Source: Climacteris rufus (taxonomy: Eukaryota; Chordata; Aves; Passeriformes; Climacteridae). Taken from it: a stretch of DNA of 64,000 nucleotides. A model generated the notes under the pieces. The model was given only the letters and a program-made list of their open reading frames with translations, ran no database searches and was not told where the DNA came from. The stretch lies in NCBI GenBank assembly GCA_013398175.1, contig VZRZ01006181.1:2193641-2257640 (forward strand), written 5' to 3'. The translations under genes were made by a program, and so were the position numbers. Of the stretch, positions 25,707 through 38,254 are shown one piece after another. The number at the start of each line of letters is the position of its first letter. Within the stretch, counting starts at the first letter, position 1.

Positions 25707-27727
25707 CAGTCAGCTGTGCAACAATTTCATTTCAGTCATTTCTTCAATAATATTCAGGGTTTGTTGGTTTTGTTTTTTTTTTTCTTTAAACAGCCACATT
25801 GGGATGTTAAAGTGACTTTCCTCCCACTGTGGGCTATTTAAGACTCTAACATAAGACAAGTAAGCTATGGTGCCATTAGTAAGTATCTACTTTTCTCTTT
25901 CATGTGACACATCTCTCCTTCCTTGCCTGTTCTTCAGCAAGGGCTTTTTCTACCTTTCTCCTTCTCTGTGCAAGCCCAAGTATGAAGCAGAGCAGCTGTC
26001 TTCTTTCTGCCTAGCCCATGGGTCTGAGCATCTGGATGGAAGTGCTGACTCTTCTCTTTTGTGCAGCACAGAAAATGTACCCTAATACCCTTCACTTCCA
26101 AGCAGAACTGGAGCTGGTCCAGCCCATGAAATCTGCTTAGAATCTCTATTTTCCTCTCCTTGCCTGCTGTCACCAGAGAAATCCCAGCTACATCAAGTGC
26201 TTATTCTGGTCTTTGGCTTGTTGAATTGCTGGGGAAGGTGACTCAGGAGAATTTTGGGTCCCTGCCAGTCTTTCACAAGCCAATAGCAGCAAAGGTAATT
26301 GTCACTCATAGCACTTGTGCCAAAATGTGGGCATGAGCCTGGGAGCTTTCAAGAGCCCTTGAAATGTCATGTTATGGGGTTGTTCAGGGATATTGAAGGG
26401 TCACCTGGCTCTCTCTATCTGCCCTTATGAATGGATGCTCCCTGGAAATTACTCTGGGTTTTTGTTGGTTTTTTTTTTTTTTTTTGTATGTGTGTTTTGT
26501 TGTTGTTGTTGTTGTTGTTGTTTTTATTAAACATATATAGCTGTAGTCTGATCTACCCAGAGATGATTGTAACTCACTTCCAAGAGCCAATTTTACCTTT
26601 CCTTTTTCTCTACCTTTCTCTCTGAAGGGTGGGTGTCCCTCTACGGGCCTGCACTACTGCCAGTGCCCTCCATCCTGACTGTTTCTTCTGCAGAGGGCAT
26701 TGTGTACATAGGAATTAGTGCAACATATGGCCATCATGCCACACTTCGTATGTTATTATCACATTAGAGAGTCCAGCCACATGTCCCTGCTGCAGCCAGG
26801 GAAAACTGCTGGCCCTGCTCCTGTCAAGCAGTCCCCCTAATCTCTCTGCAAGCATCTTTGTGGTTGTTTGCAGGCCTTTCTGGGATGTGGGGGTAGAGCC
26901 AAAAAGTTTGCAAAGGATGAAGCAGTAAGGAAGCAACCTGTGGAAATCAGCTGCAAGAGGGGACAGTGCAGAGGAAATTGAGGAGAGAGGAGGAGTTCAG
27001 GTTTGTGAATGAAATGGAGAGGGAATAAAAGGAGAGTAATGACTTGAAGGAAGAAGTAATGGACAGCTGTGTTTTGAAGGAGATAAAAAATCAACATTCC
27101 CGCCTCTCTCAGCTATTAAATCTCTCTCTGAGTTTGTTTAAAATCCCAGGTTGTTGTCCTGGGAGTCAGGACTAAAGTCAGAGTGGCTAATTGACCTACT
27201 TGTCTATCCTGTTCTGGTGGCTTTAGGTTCTCACTTTCTGAACTGAAATCTGTTATGTGACTGCTGTGATCTAACCCAGAAGTGACTCCTTCTCTGTGCT
27301 AAGTGAAACAACTGCCTCTCTGGGTTTGGATATCAGTACACAGTTTCTATATGCCCATTCCAGGAGATTTCCCTGCCTTTTAGAGGGGCATATGTCCACA
27401 TCTTGGGAACAAGGTGTGTACCTTCAGAGGTTCACAGAAATCCTCTGGTTATGTAAACAGGTGTGTGCCTGGGAGGTTCCAGCCCATTCACAACTGGTTC
27501 CTTGGTGAGTCTGTGGCAGAGGAGAAGGTAAGCAGCAGGGTGAACAGACCAACCCTTCCTGTGCTATGCATTGGTCCCTGCACACGTAGTGCTGGCAGAT
27601 GACAGCGCTCTGTCAAGAGGCTTTTAGGGACTGATGTGGGGCAAATCTCCCATCAGACCTTTCCAAATTCAGCTTTCAAGCCACATCTATCCCACACAGA
27701 AGAAAGAACTACATCATCCTCCTTGAA
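25707..27727. other. Intron sequence with simple repeats only
   Basis: Poly-T (26470-26485) and a (TTG)n run (26497-26522) are present. Nothing else recognised. Confidence 0.5.
26497..26522. repeat. (TTG)n microsatellite
   Basis: About eight TTG triplets following a poly-T run and a short TATGTGTG stretch. Confidence 0.92.
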
Positions 27728-28380
27728 ATCACAGAAAAGTTTCAGTGGGAAAGGAGCTTTGGAGGTCTTCTATCCAAGTTCCTGCTCAAAGCAGGGCTAA
27801 CTTCAACATTAGATCAGCTTGCTCAGTCAAATTCTGGAAATCGCCCAAGACAATGATACTTCAACCTGTCTTGGCACCTGTTCCAGTGCTGATCCACCCT
27901 CATTATGAAAATGTTTTTCTTTTATGTCCAACCAAATATTCTGGGAGCCCAAAATTGCTCCACATACAGCCTCAGAAGTGCTGAGTAGAGGGAAATAATA
28001 ATTTACTTTGGCCTGCTATCTACACTCTCATCATTGCAGCGAGGTACGCATTTAGCCCTCCTTGCTGCAAGGGCATGCTGCCACATTCATTTCCAACTTT
28101 TCCTCACTGGGGAACCTCTGGTCTTCTTCAGAGCTACTCCCCAGCCAGCAAATCCTCATCCCTCAGTGTCACATGGGGATCATTTCAACAGGTGGAAGAT
28201 TTTGCACTTATCCTTGTTGAACTTCATGAAGTTCTGTTATCCAATTTCTCCATGTCCTTGAGCAGCTTTGAATGGCAGCTCTGCTCTCCAGTGAGCCACT
28301 CCCCTGAATTTGGTTTCTGTCCTGAAGCTGTCAAGGGTGTCTTCTGACCCATCATGCAGGTTACTGATGATCAGGTGCAC
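27728..28380 (-). mobile_element. CR1 LINE fragment, antisense, old
   Basis: The + strand starts with ATCACAGAAAAGTTTCAGTG and then matches the reverse complement of CR1 at scattered blocks: AGCAGGGCTAACTTCAACAT, TTATGTCCAACCAAATATTC, TTGTTGAACTTCATGAAGTT, TTGAATGGCAGCTCTGCTCT, GACCCATCATGCAGGTTACT. It is about 650 bp with many changes and no open frame. It is older than the copy at 55028-55565. Confidence 0.85.
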
Positions 28381-28959
28381 CCTTCTTTCTGGTTGATTGT
28401 GCAGAAGAAGCAGAGAACTTTATGATGCTTCTGTTACTGTAATTTTCAGTATAGAAAGCCAGAGGTCCTATCCAGCCTTTGAGGTGCCAAAAAGTATGAT
28501 AATTCTCCTATCTCGAAGAGGATGCAAACTAAATAGACACAGCTGAGAAAGGGCAGGGGGAAAGTTGATACTAGGGGATGTTTTGACCTGCTTGAGTTGA
28601 TATTTCATGCAGTTTCAGTGCTGAGAGTAGAACTGTGTTTGCTGAGTATTAGAAAAACATGGTGAACATGCCGTGGGCTGCCCAGCTCACTGTGCTATGA
28701 TATTATCTAGTCTGCAGATAAGCTAGGGAACTTGCTTTTCTCTCTCTCCCTTCACCTGACTTTTTGTATCCAGAAAGCGCTAGTCCTAAATACTTGAGTC
28801 AGGGAAATGTCTGGGATGGAGGTTTGTCAGCCACTGTCAACCCTGCTGCATGGAGGGGTCATGTGTGTGTCAGTGCATGGCATGTCCCGAGGCTCAGGGC
28901 TGCCCTGGAGGCAGGACCCCAGTCCACTAAACCCCTCCTCCACAAGTGCAGCTGTTAGA

Positions 28960-29190
28960 GAGATTAAGGAAGTAGTAAAATCTGCTAACGCAATAATAGT
29001 AATTAATAACAATAATGGGTTCTTTTAATGCATTTGGCATGATTTATTAGGGAGAGATTACTGTAGGAGAGCAGAGACTTTGCAGGCGAGAATAAAAAGG
29101 CAAGGTGACTGGGCCTCAAAGTGCACATCTGGGCATGATTTGGAGAGGCAATTTATTGACACCATAAATGACGGCTTTTTCTAGCAGCTT
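28960..29190. promoter_or_regulatory. Candidate conserved noncoding block
   Basis: Contains AGTAATTAATAACAATAATG (TAAT cores beside a SOX-type AACAAT), TGATTTATTAGG, CAATTTATTGACACCATAAA and AATGACGG. No coding frame and no repeat similarity. The texture is like deeply conserved enhancers near neural genes, but conservation was not tested. Confidence 0.4.
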
Positions 29191-29264
29191 GTTTCGGTGC
29201 CTGTGTGGGAAGATGTAACTCCTGATTTAGGGCTGTGTTCAGCAGTGCTTACTCTCCAGGTGGG

Positions 29265-30005
29265 ACTCCTGGGGTGTCCCTCCTGGCGGAGAACAGCCAG
29301 CTGGGCTGCACTGAGCACATGTGTCGACGACACACGGGGCACGCACACAGTTCTGCATGGCATCCCCTGTCTCTCCAGTCCCCGTGAGGTCTCTTACAGC
29401 CCATGCCATCACCAGTGGTGTCCACACCCTGGATAGTACGAGGGGAAGCCTCCCCATGGCTACAGTGCTGCATGCTGGGGCTTGTGCCTCTCAGAGGCAG
29501 CCACACAGCCCTGCAGCCCTCTCTCTCTCCTACCCTGGCAGCATGAAGGCATGTGGCCCCAGCTTAGTTCAGGCCAAAGCAGTCAAACCACCAGGAAGGG
29601 TTACTTCTGCTCCTAGGAACAAGCTGTTTTTGCAGGGGTGAAATGTGAAAGGCGAGGGAGAAGAGTGTCCTTTGCAGCACTTAGTTGATGTTTTCATTGA
29701 TCTCAGTGATTTTGTGTCAGCGCAGTGGTAGGAATTGGCCTCCACACCAGCCTTGTCTGGGCAAGCGGACATCTCTCAGTGGGTTTTATTGCTATTATTA
29801 TTTTTATAGGGCCTGCAGCTTATTAAGAGCCTGACAGGACACAGCACTTCCTTTCTCAAGGCTTCAGCCATGTCAGGGGAGATGTTGGGGAGCGGGAAGG
29901 GTGCGTAGGCAGTAGCAGCGCGTCGCAGAGGTGTTAGTGCCGAAGACTTGTCAGCATCACGTAGGCAAGGGCAGGGGGGTTTGCTCCTCGTTAAGTGTGC
30001 CCCCC
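29265..30005. other. GC-richer stretch with CpG clusters
   Basis: Two small CpG clusters, at 29285-29345 (GTGTCGACGACACACGG) and 29890-29990 (GCAGCGCGTCGCAG, GCCGAAG, CACGTAGG). The context is intronic. No promoter motif, exon or transcript can be assigned. Confidence 0.4.
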
Positions 30006-30834
30006 ACATGGCATGTCCAGGATAGCTGAGCTTCAAACAGGGCAGCAGGAAAGCTCTAGGAGAAGGATGACAGCAAAAGCTGGGCTGAAGGGCAAAATAA
30101 ATTCAAGCAAACTAACCAGAAAAACAATCCTTAAAAGCACTGGACTTGGCTTGGAGGTCATCACTGCCTTGGTGTGCAAGCAGGGCGTAGGAGGATAGTG
30201 TGGAAAAGGGACAGGAAGGACCTGCAGCTGCACGGCAGAGTGTGGGCTTTTATTAGGGTTCATCAAGCACCTTTTAATGAACGGCCAAACTGCCAGGAGT
30301 CAAATGAAACAGTAGGCAAGGTGTAAATGAGTAGGAAGCTGAGGGGAGTGAGAGGAATGGCAAGGGCACTGTTGCTTATGCAATGCCAGGAGCAGGATGA
30401 GGGGAGCCACAGGTGGGGGATGCAATTAAAGAGCTGAGCCAGAGCCAACAAGCCGTGTCTCCAGCTTGTGCCGAGCTGTTTGCAGAGTCCTTATCCCAGG
30501 CGCTGAGCATCCCTCTGGGATTTTTAATTCATCAAGGCAGAGGGATCCCATCTGTGGGCTGGGACAGGCTCATGAGGTTCCTCTGCCAGAGTAGGTCTGT
30601 CCTTGCCAGGGGCTTGCTGAGCTTTCTCTGGAAAGGGGGAAACCCCCCAGATATGGACTCTAACTTTGAAAGGTTCACATGTACTGGACTTAAGACAAAG
30701 TATTCTAAAATTGAGGTGTGGAAGTCGCATCTGTGTGAGGAGGCAGCTGTGCCTGCAAATGGCTGACGCTCCCGTATCACAGAGCCGCAGCTCTTCCGGC
30801 TCGTATGCTCATCCCTGTGTGGGTTTTTGCTGAC

Positions 30835-31075
30835 GAGTATGATATATGCATACAAAGTATTTTGCTATTGTTATTATTACCCAAAGTTATGGATCAGCTT
30901 GAGAAACTCAAATGCAGTAAATCACTGGGACTGGGGTAGCATTAGTCTCAGAGCTCTGAAGTAAATAATGCATGAAATATACTGACAGCAGTGCCTGACG
31001 GATCCTTATAAACAGCATCTCTCTAACGAATGCAGAGCTGCTAATATTGCAGGGTCGGATTTGGGGGGAAGATGC
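30835..31075. promoter_or_regulatory. Candidate conserved noncoding block
   Basis: Includes TATGCATAC, GCTATTGTTATTATTACCC (SOX-like), GTAAATAATGCATGAAATAT (POU/forkhead-like) and CTGCTAATATTGCAG. It lies just before the ancient LINE relic. Non-repetitive and not coding. Confidence 0.35.
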
Positions 31076-31370
31076 TGAAATCTCTCCATGCTCAGGTGAG
31101 ATGATGCGCTTGGGCAAACACCACCCCTTCCTCACCCCTGAGAATCAAGCAAGTGATTTTAATGACAGTTGAGAGAGGGTCAAGAACAGGGTGGTAGCTC
31201 CATATCCAGCTGTGATGTGGACTTCATGGGCAAGTTGCTCTCCCTTCTCCTTGCCCAAGTGGAGGTGCTGAAGGGTCGTCTGCAGCCTGCTCAGCCTTCA
31301 CCCTGGTGTGGACTGCTCTGAGATCCTCAGAGAGGGAGTGCTCCAGGCATGCTAAGTACTATTATTATTT

Positions 31371-32950
31371 TTTTAATAATCAGAAGACATCCAGGGAATT
31401 ACAGATCTATGAGCTTTCTTTCAGTTCCAGCCAAACTGATTGTGAAGCTAATTAAAGACAGACTAGTACAATGTTCGGGTAAGTATAACATGACAGGGTC
31501 AATCCAGTATGGCTTCTGGAAAAGAAAATTGTGCCTTTTTGAGCTGCAAGTGGGTTATGTTGTTTTGTGGTTTTTTTTTTTTCGAAGTTTAATAAAATAA
31601 GATAAAGGTGATCCCCAGCAGTCATAATGTACTTTGATTTTCATAAAGCCTTTGATAAGGTCTTTCACACAAAATTATGAAGGGAAATAAATAGCCATGG
31701 GCAAAGGGGCAAGGTCTTGTCACGGTTTAAAACCCAGTGGATTGTTAATTAGCAAAGAATAGTTGCTCCTTTGCGTGGAGACAAGTTAATAGTGGGAGTC
31801 AGTACACACTGTGGAAGTGTTTAGTCTGACCTGTGTTACATGGCTGGCATGCTGGTGCTTTGATGAGGACTCCTTGTTTGACTGCTGAGAAATGCAGCAG
31901 GGTTGTCAAAGCCCCAGGGGATGTTAGGAGCAGGGCCCCCCATTGCATCCTCTGCAGATTTGCTGCACAGGTTGTGGAGAGCCAGTGGGACCCACTCCCA
32001 GGTCTTGGCCTGGCTGCTCTGGGGTGTTCTCCCCCTGCCCCAGTGCCTCTCACCCTCTTGCCAACCAAAGGCTGCTGCTTCCATGAGTCAGCAGGATTTA
32101 AAGGCACCACGGAGACAGGGCAGCAGGATGACAGATGAGCTATAACATGGATGAGCGTATGGTAATGCAGACTGCAAAAACAGTCTCCACTTCAGCTGTA
32201 CAGTGATGAGTGCTGAGCTCCCAGGCTCCTCAGAGGGAAGAGATTGGGAGTCATGGTGAGTAACTCGATAAAAGCTTCTTCAGTGGGTTGCATCAATTCC
32301 AAAAGCGTGGAAGATGCTTGGTTGCCTTTAAGGGACAGGGAAACAATAGGGAATATGTTATAAAAAATGACATTATCTTGAACACTGGCTACACCCTCAT
32401 TTATGACAGCATGTAGAATTACCAGAGGGACATGAAGCATGGTTAGTAATCTTGAGGGATTTACCTACAAGGAGGCAGTCAGTTGGACTGAGCAGGGGTT
32501 TCTTTTTCAGTGTAGCAGGATTCCCTTGCAAAAATTCCGTTTCTCCCTTCCAGTAGCTCTCCAATCTTCCCTCTTGCCACCGTGCCCTCTACTGTCCCTG
32601 AGCTCACACTACCTCTGTTCAATCCTGGCCTGCTCCAATGGGAGATGGCAAGCACCGGCCATCCACAGCCTCCCCAAAGAGACACACTAAAGGCTTATAA
32701 TTGAGTTATTCACACTAATGAAGAGTGTGGTGAAAACTGATCAGTCCCTCCTTTTTCTGTCCTCCTGTAATACTAGAACAAGAGGTCACTTGGAGATGCT
32801 AATGGTAGCTTAATTTAGATCACATGAAAGGAGACACTTCTTCACACAGCAGGTAGTCAGTCTGTGAAATCCACACTGCCTCCTGAGGTCAGAGAGTCAA
32901 ACACTGCAGAAGGACTTGTCAAGTTTCTGGCTAATTTTTTGAACAATAAT
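31371..32950 (+). mobile_element. Ancient L3/CR1-like LINE relic with RT motif remnants
   Basis: Three blocks in LINE order on the + strand. First, 31383-31685 encodes PGNYRSMSFLSVPAKL and, after a gap, YFDFHKAFDKVFHTKL, which matches the non-LTR reverse transcriptase motifs around the first catalytic Asp (FDFxKAFDxV). Second, 32230-32440 has GAGATTGGGAGTCATGGTGA and later ACATTATCTTGAACACTGGC, matching the region beyond the RT. Third, 32720-32950 has ACTAGAACAAGAGGTCACTT, GGAGACACTTCTTCACACAG and CAGTCTGTGAAATCCACACTG, matching the C-terminal coding end. Stops and deletions are frequent. It may be one element or several adjacent relics. Confidence 0.75.
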
Positions 32951-35779
32951 AACTATTTTTACTGAGGATGAAGCAACATTCCAGGGACCCCCATCAGGAA
33001 GGACCCACTCAGCATAGCACAATGCCTGTCCAAAATAGAAGCCAGCCTGACATGGGTTGCTTCAGTCTCCATAGCCACAGAAAGGTGCTGTTTGGTCAGA
33101 TGCTGGAGGGGCGATGGTGAAAGAGCTGCACCCAAGCGCAAGTACTGCACTTTTCATTTTCCTGCACAGCTCTGTAGCCCCAAAATCAAGGTACTTGGCT
33201 CCCTTCCCTTGGTGTCAGGAGAGCTCTGTTTTACAGTTATAAATCAGACCCATTCACTCTGATTTTAAAAGGGGAAGGGAAGGACAGAAAGCCTACAGCT
33301 ACCTTTATCCTGGAGGAGTCTTCCCATGATCTGGGTGAAACTTGCATGAGTTGCCTTGAGGTTGAACCTCATCTGCACTTCTGACCCTTTTTCCGGATCT
33401 CTTTAACACAATGTCTTTGGTCTGGTGGTTTTGCCAGGCCTACAGTCAGTTCTTGGCATGCTTCTGTCTTTCCATGCATTGCCTGTGGCATCACAAGCCA
33501 CTTAGGAAATCTGACTGAATGTGGGCATTGGTGGATTTTCCCTGGGGGCAGCGTAGGCCTGTGGATTATGATAGCGTTGAAGAGCCTTAAACTTGTAAAA
33601 GTGTTTAAATATACCAGCAAGAACAAAATGTAACAGAACAGGAAAAAATAATTTCAGAACCATCCCTGTTTCTGTACTCATGTTTATCTGAACTGCAGTC
33701 CTAGAAAGGCCTTTAGCCCCAGTAGGTTTGGGACCGCATCTGTTGTTACTGGTTTTGTTCCTGTTCACAAATCCAGCTGAAGTCCCTCCATTCCCATTTT
33801 GACAAGAGGGGCTGTCCAGACTCAGTGTAGAGATCTTTGCAGGGGACTGAGACAGAACACCAGCACTCCTTGCATTGTCTTTTGACTCTTTACTGCAAAA
33901 TGGCTATAAGAAATGGGGTTTTGAGTTTGTTTTCTTGTAGCTAGCTGCAGAATCAACTCAGTATGTGTACAGTAAAAGTGATCATAATCCACTCGAGGGA
34001 TGGTCTTCAGAAATTCTCACAGGCATCTCTCATTCCAGCATTATCACAATCTCTCTCCAGCTATCCCACCTGCTTTTCTCCTTGCTGTTTGTTACTGTCT
34101 CGGTAGCTGGCTGTGTTTAAATATGTCAACCTGGGTTTTTTTCCCATCTTCTTGTTTCCTGTGTTCCTCTAACAAGCAGCTTGCAACAGAACAAACAAGC
34201 AAGGCAGGAGCGCTCCAGGCAAAAGGGGTGTTTTGTGTTTGATTTGAATACATACATATTTTTCTTGGTTAAAACTTGTGATACTCATCAAACACATGCA
34301 GGAAGGCTGTGAATAAGACCTTTCTCTTTCTTCCTCTCTGACATGCACACCATCTAATACGAGCACCTTCTCATTTTCACTGTTGCTGTCTGATTCTCTG
34401 CGAGGCGCGGTTTCTCTCGTATCCTCGCACACACGTCTGATAGTCTCACCATCACTCCTGCCCTGTTGCATACACAAAACCACCTTCTCATCTCAGCAGA
34501 CCCTGGCACATGCGCACTCCCACAGGCAGCATAAGCACAGAGGCATGGCCACCCACACACTTGCAAAGGCTTTATTGTTGCAGGGAAAATTGCTCTCAGA
34601 TATATGAGACTGGATGTAACTATGGCAGAGATGGGGAGAGAGGGGAGCAAGGCAGGGCTGGGAAATTGTACAGTCCCTTCATCCTTCAGAGACATGAAGC
34701 ACTACTCAGGTGGAGGGGAGAACATGACCCCGGATCCCTCATCCCATCTGCCGTGCACAGACAAGCATCAAGCGTCACTTATTCGCATCCTCTCACGCAC
34801 AGACTCTGACTGCTCTCCCTGAAAGTTTCTCAGTCGCCCTTTCTCATGCATCCTTCCCTCTCTTTTTTGACTGTCTGTCAGGTCCTGATCACATCACTGT
34901 CACGGTTGCTATGATATCAGCATTTTCTGACAGGTGTATATGCTTCTGTCACTCCCAGTGAAGCTCTTTAGCACCCAGCCTGCTACCAGATCTGAGCCAG
35001 GGCAGCACTACTGGAAAGCACAGTCAGCGGTATCTCATATTGCTGCATGCAGAAGATGACAATCCTGATAGAAAACTGCATGTTTTCAGGGGATCCCACT
35101 TTCAAATAAGGTCTTAAAACCAGTGTTTTTTTTTATGAAGAGTGAGGTTCACTGCTGTTCAGAAAAGGGAGAAACACTCCGGTCATTTCTCTTCTGAATT
35201 CCCAGAGATCTTTTCCCTCATCTTCTGAGGCAGGCTCCATACTTGGCCTCCTGGAGTGGGCTACTGCACGGAGGGCACTAATTTCAAAAATTGCATCAAT
35301 TTCCCACAACTCCCAAGCTTCCAGTGCAGCCCGAGGCACTGAGCACTTCTTTCCCAGCTGCATGGCGGGGTTGGCCTCTCCTGACAAGGGAGTAACCAAA
35401 ACACATCATCTGCCATGATGGGGGCCATGGATGTGCTTCAGAGCAGATTGGTGTAGGCTCTTTGTTCGGGAAACAGCCACACGCCTCTGCAGTGGCTGTG
35501 AAAATCTCGGAGCGTGCACAATTTGGACGAAATTTCAGGTTTTCCAATTACTGTAGCGGTGGCTGGTAACCTTCCAGCAAAGAGGCGCTGGAGCACAGTG
35601 TTCCCATGGCTCCTGCTGGGCTCAGCCGGTGTTTGTGTTTGAACTGGCACCAGGAAAGCTAGGAAGCGAAGAGATTATTAATAGGGAGCTCAAGGAAGAG
35701 GAAAGGTGTTTAAACATTTCCCACTTTGCATGTCTAATTTGGGAGCTACCCTTCTGTAGTTCCCCAAATGAGCGCCCAA
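32951..35779. other. Intron sequence, nothing firm
   Basis: No repeat family recognised. A CpG-bearing patch at 34395-34520 (GCGAGGCGCGG, CTCGTATCCTCGCACACACG) is noted. Otherwise unremarkable. Confidence 0.45.
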
Positions 35780-36130
35780 ATCCAATGTCAGGCTTCTCAG
35801 AAGCATAACTCGTTAAGCTTTAGCACACTGTAAGATAAGGACCTTGCTTGCATAAGGCCATCAAGCACTGATATTGACTCTCCAGGACGTTTTTAAGGCT
35901 ATTTATATCACAATAAAGCCATTTTATTAGTGTCATCAATCAAGAGAGACCGCATTTTGGCCTGGAAATGATTCTGCTTGAGTTTCTAGAAAGGAGAAGG
36001 GTGAGTAATTATGGGATGCATTATCTTCGATCTCATTTGAAATCTCCTAATTGAAACCACATATGAGTGTAGTTTATTGCTTATAAAATAGATGGTAGAG
36101 CTATTGCTAATGTACCTATAGTAAGTACAA
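35780..36130. promoter_or_regulatory. Candidate conserved noncoding block
   Basis: About 350 bases of non-repetitive AT-rich sequence with CTATTTATATCACAATAAAG (MEF2-like and SOX-like), CATTTTATTAGTGTCATCAA, GAGTAATTATGGG, CTCCTAATTGAAACC and GCTATTGCTAATG. No frame of note. By texture it is the strongest noncoding candidate in the window. Confidence 0.45.
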
Positions 36131-36639
36131 CCTTCCAGTAGGTAACATGGCTGTGGCAGGAGCTGTCCCTGTCCACATCTGGGTGAGAAACTGGTTCCTG
36201 GCACATGCTTTGAACTGAAGTTTATGCCCTACACTGCACTGAGCTTGTGGTGCTTGGCATCCATGGTTCAGCTCAGCTGGCAGCGTCTGCTGTCGGATAC
36301 CAGACGATCCCGCTGGCAGCATCAGGTGTCTTGACAGGCTGAATCTGCTCCTGCAGTGGGGCTGGGGTCTGTGTGAGGATGGCTGAGAGCTGGGGACTGA
36401 GTCTCGGTCAAGGGGCATGGAAAAGCTTCCTGGCTCCTGGCACATGCAGAGCTGGAGTCACTGTTAAAGAGAAGAAGGGGATGGGTGTTTGCAGCTCTCC
36501 TCCAGGGTTTTGCCAGCACCTGTGCTGCTTTTCTGCTATCAGCTCAGGGAAAGGGAGCAGACTTGCAGGGGAGCAGCAGTTACTCAGGTAAGGAGAGTGT
36601 AGCTTAGCATTGCCTGTGGGGGCCTCTGAGACTGAGTAA

Positions 36640-36740
36640 TGGCAGGGCTTGAAAGCTGTTACAGATATTTGATAATTAATTGGCTGGGAAATCAGTTTAT
36701 TTTAACGACTCCAGTTAAATAAAGAAGAGAGCTAAAAGGG
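36640..36740. promoter_or_regulatory. Short candidate regulatory block
   Basis: ATTTGATAATTAATTGGCTG and CAGTTTATTTTAACGACTCC with CAGTTAAATAAAG in 100 bases. TAAT-type cores are dense. Speculative. Confidence 0.25.
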
Positions 36741-37106
36741 TTGCACTTTCCTGCGGTGCTAAACTACTTTCAGGGACAGAGAAAGCCCATTACATGTCTG
36801 CTTTTATGCCAACAGGGACTTTCTTGTGAAGGCTCTTCTGAAAGGTGGTTGAAATCTTTATCTCCCCTGAATCCCAGCAGCTTCAGTTTAAGACAGGAAA
36901 GCCTGAAGGGTCGTTTATTACCAGGGATCCATCAGGCAGAGGGGACAGGGGAGTGGAGCTGCTGCCGCAACCTCATGCTTCACCTCTGGCCAGATACTTA
37001 CTGCAGAGTGGTTCCAGTTGTGGTTTATCACCATTTTATACTGCTCTAGTGGGAGCAATGCATGTAGCTCGGTTAACCTCACTTGTCTTTCTGAGTACTG
37101 GCTGAT

Positions 37107-37127
37107 CACACACACACACACACACAA
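37107..37127. repeat. (CA)n microsatellite
   Basis: Ten uninterrupted CA dinucleotides. Confidence 0.95.
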
Positions 37128-38254
37128 GGTAGAGAGAAGACCTGTAATAGTCTAGAATAAACAAATACTTCTGGGTGCTCTCCCTGCCTCTCAGTAGCTA
37201 TCCAGGACCTACCCTTTTTCCTCAGCCTAAGGAAGAAACAGTGTAAAGTCAGAGGGGTGTCGGTGGCAGGTCCATTTTAGTTTGGGCTCTCTTATTTTCC
37301 AGGTTATTGTTATTCAGTGGGCAGAACTGTTTCTTTGAGGAGCAAAGGTTTTTGCTTTGACCTCTGTATGTCTTTATAGGAAGATATTTTGTGTGTGACT
37401 GCATATTAGAGACCTCAGCAGCAATGCTGGAAGAGACTTGGATCTGTTCTTTGCTGCAGATTGTGCTTTGGATGTGAACTTAGGTCTCAAGCCAAGGTAT
37501 CTTGTCCTGAGGGTTGTACAGCAAGTGTGCATATATGAACAGTGTTCCAAATGCAGTCGTATTTGTCAGAGTCTGCAAAGAGCCTGCAACACCATCTGTT
37601 TTAGTGAGTGGATAAGAGATTAAACTGCAGGAATCATGAGATCTGTACAATACATGAGAGCAGGCCAGACGATCACAGCACATCTTATTTTTTGGAAGCT
37701 AAGAATAACTTCTAACATCCCTTCATTTAGGGTTTAATGTCAGAATTAGCTAACATTTTAATCTTGTCTCACAATCCCAAACTGTACTTACTGCCCCCAG
37801 TGCTGGTGCTTGCCCTACTGCAGATTCAAATCCAGTGCAGACACCCCTCCCCCCCAGTGAAAACTTAAAAGAACTAAAAAACAAAAATAAGCCCTTCAGT
37901 TTGGTGGAGCTACAGCAGGACCTCTCTTCTGCTGCCCTGTAGCACTTTGAATTGAGAACCTCCACAACAGGATTTCAGCCTAGGCTGTCCCCGCAAGGCT
38001 CTGAGGTCCTGTGTTAATGTCATGCTGTGCATAGACACTGGGGATGCACAGGCACCCATCAGGTGGGCATGATGTCATCCCCTCTGCATGGCCAATGAGA
38101 GCCTATCTCTAGCCAAGTGTAAACTCAGGGCAGGCTACAAATCCTTATCTTTAAAACATTCCCTGGATATGAAACCTCCTGCCAGCTGGACCTGCTTTTA
38201 GCTGAGCAGACTGAAGTGCTGTATTTAATGAATTCATTTAGAGTCCAGTGGAAG
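37128..38254. other. Intron sequence, nothing recognised
   Basis: No repeat family or exon recognised. Confidence 0.45.
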
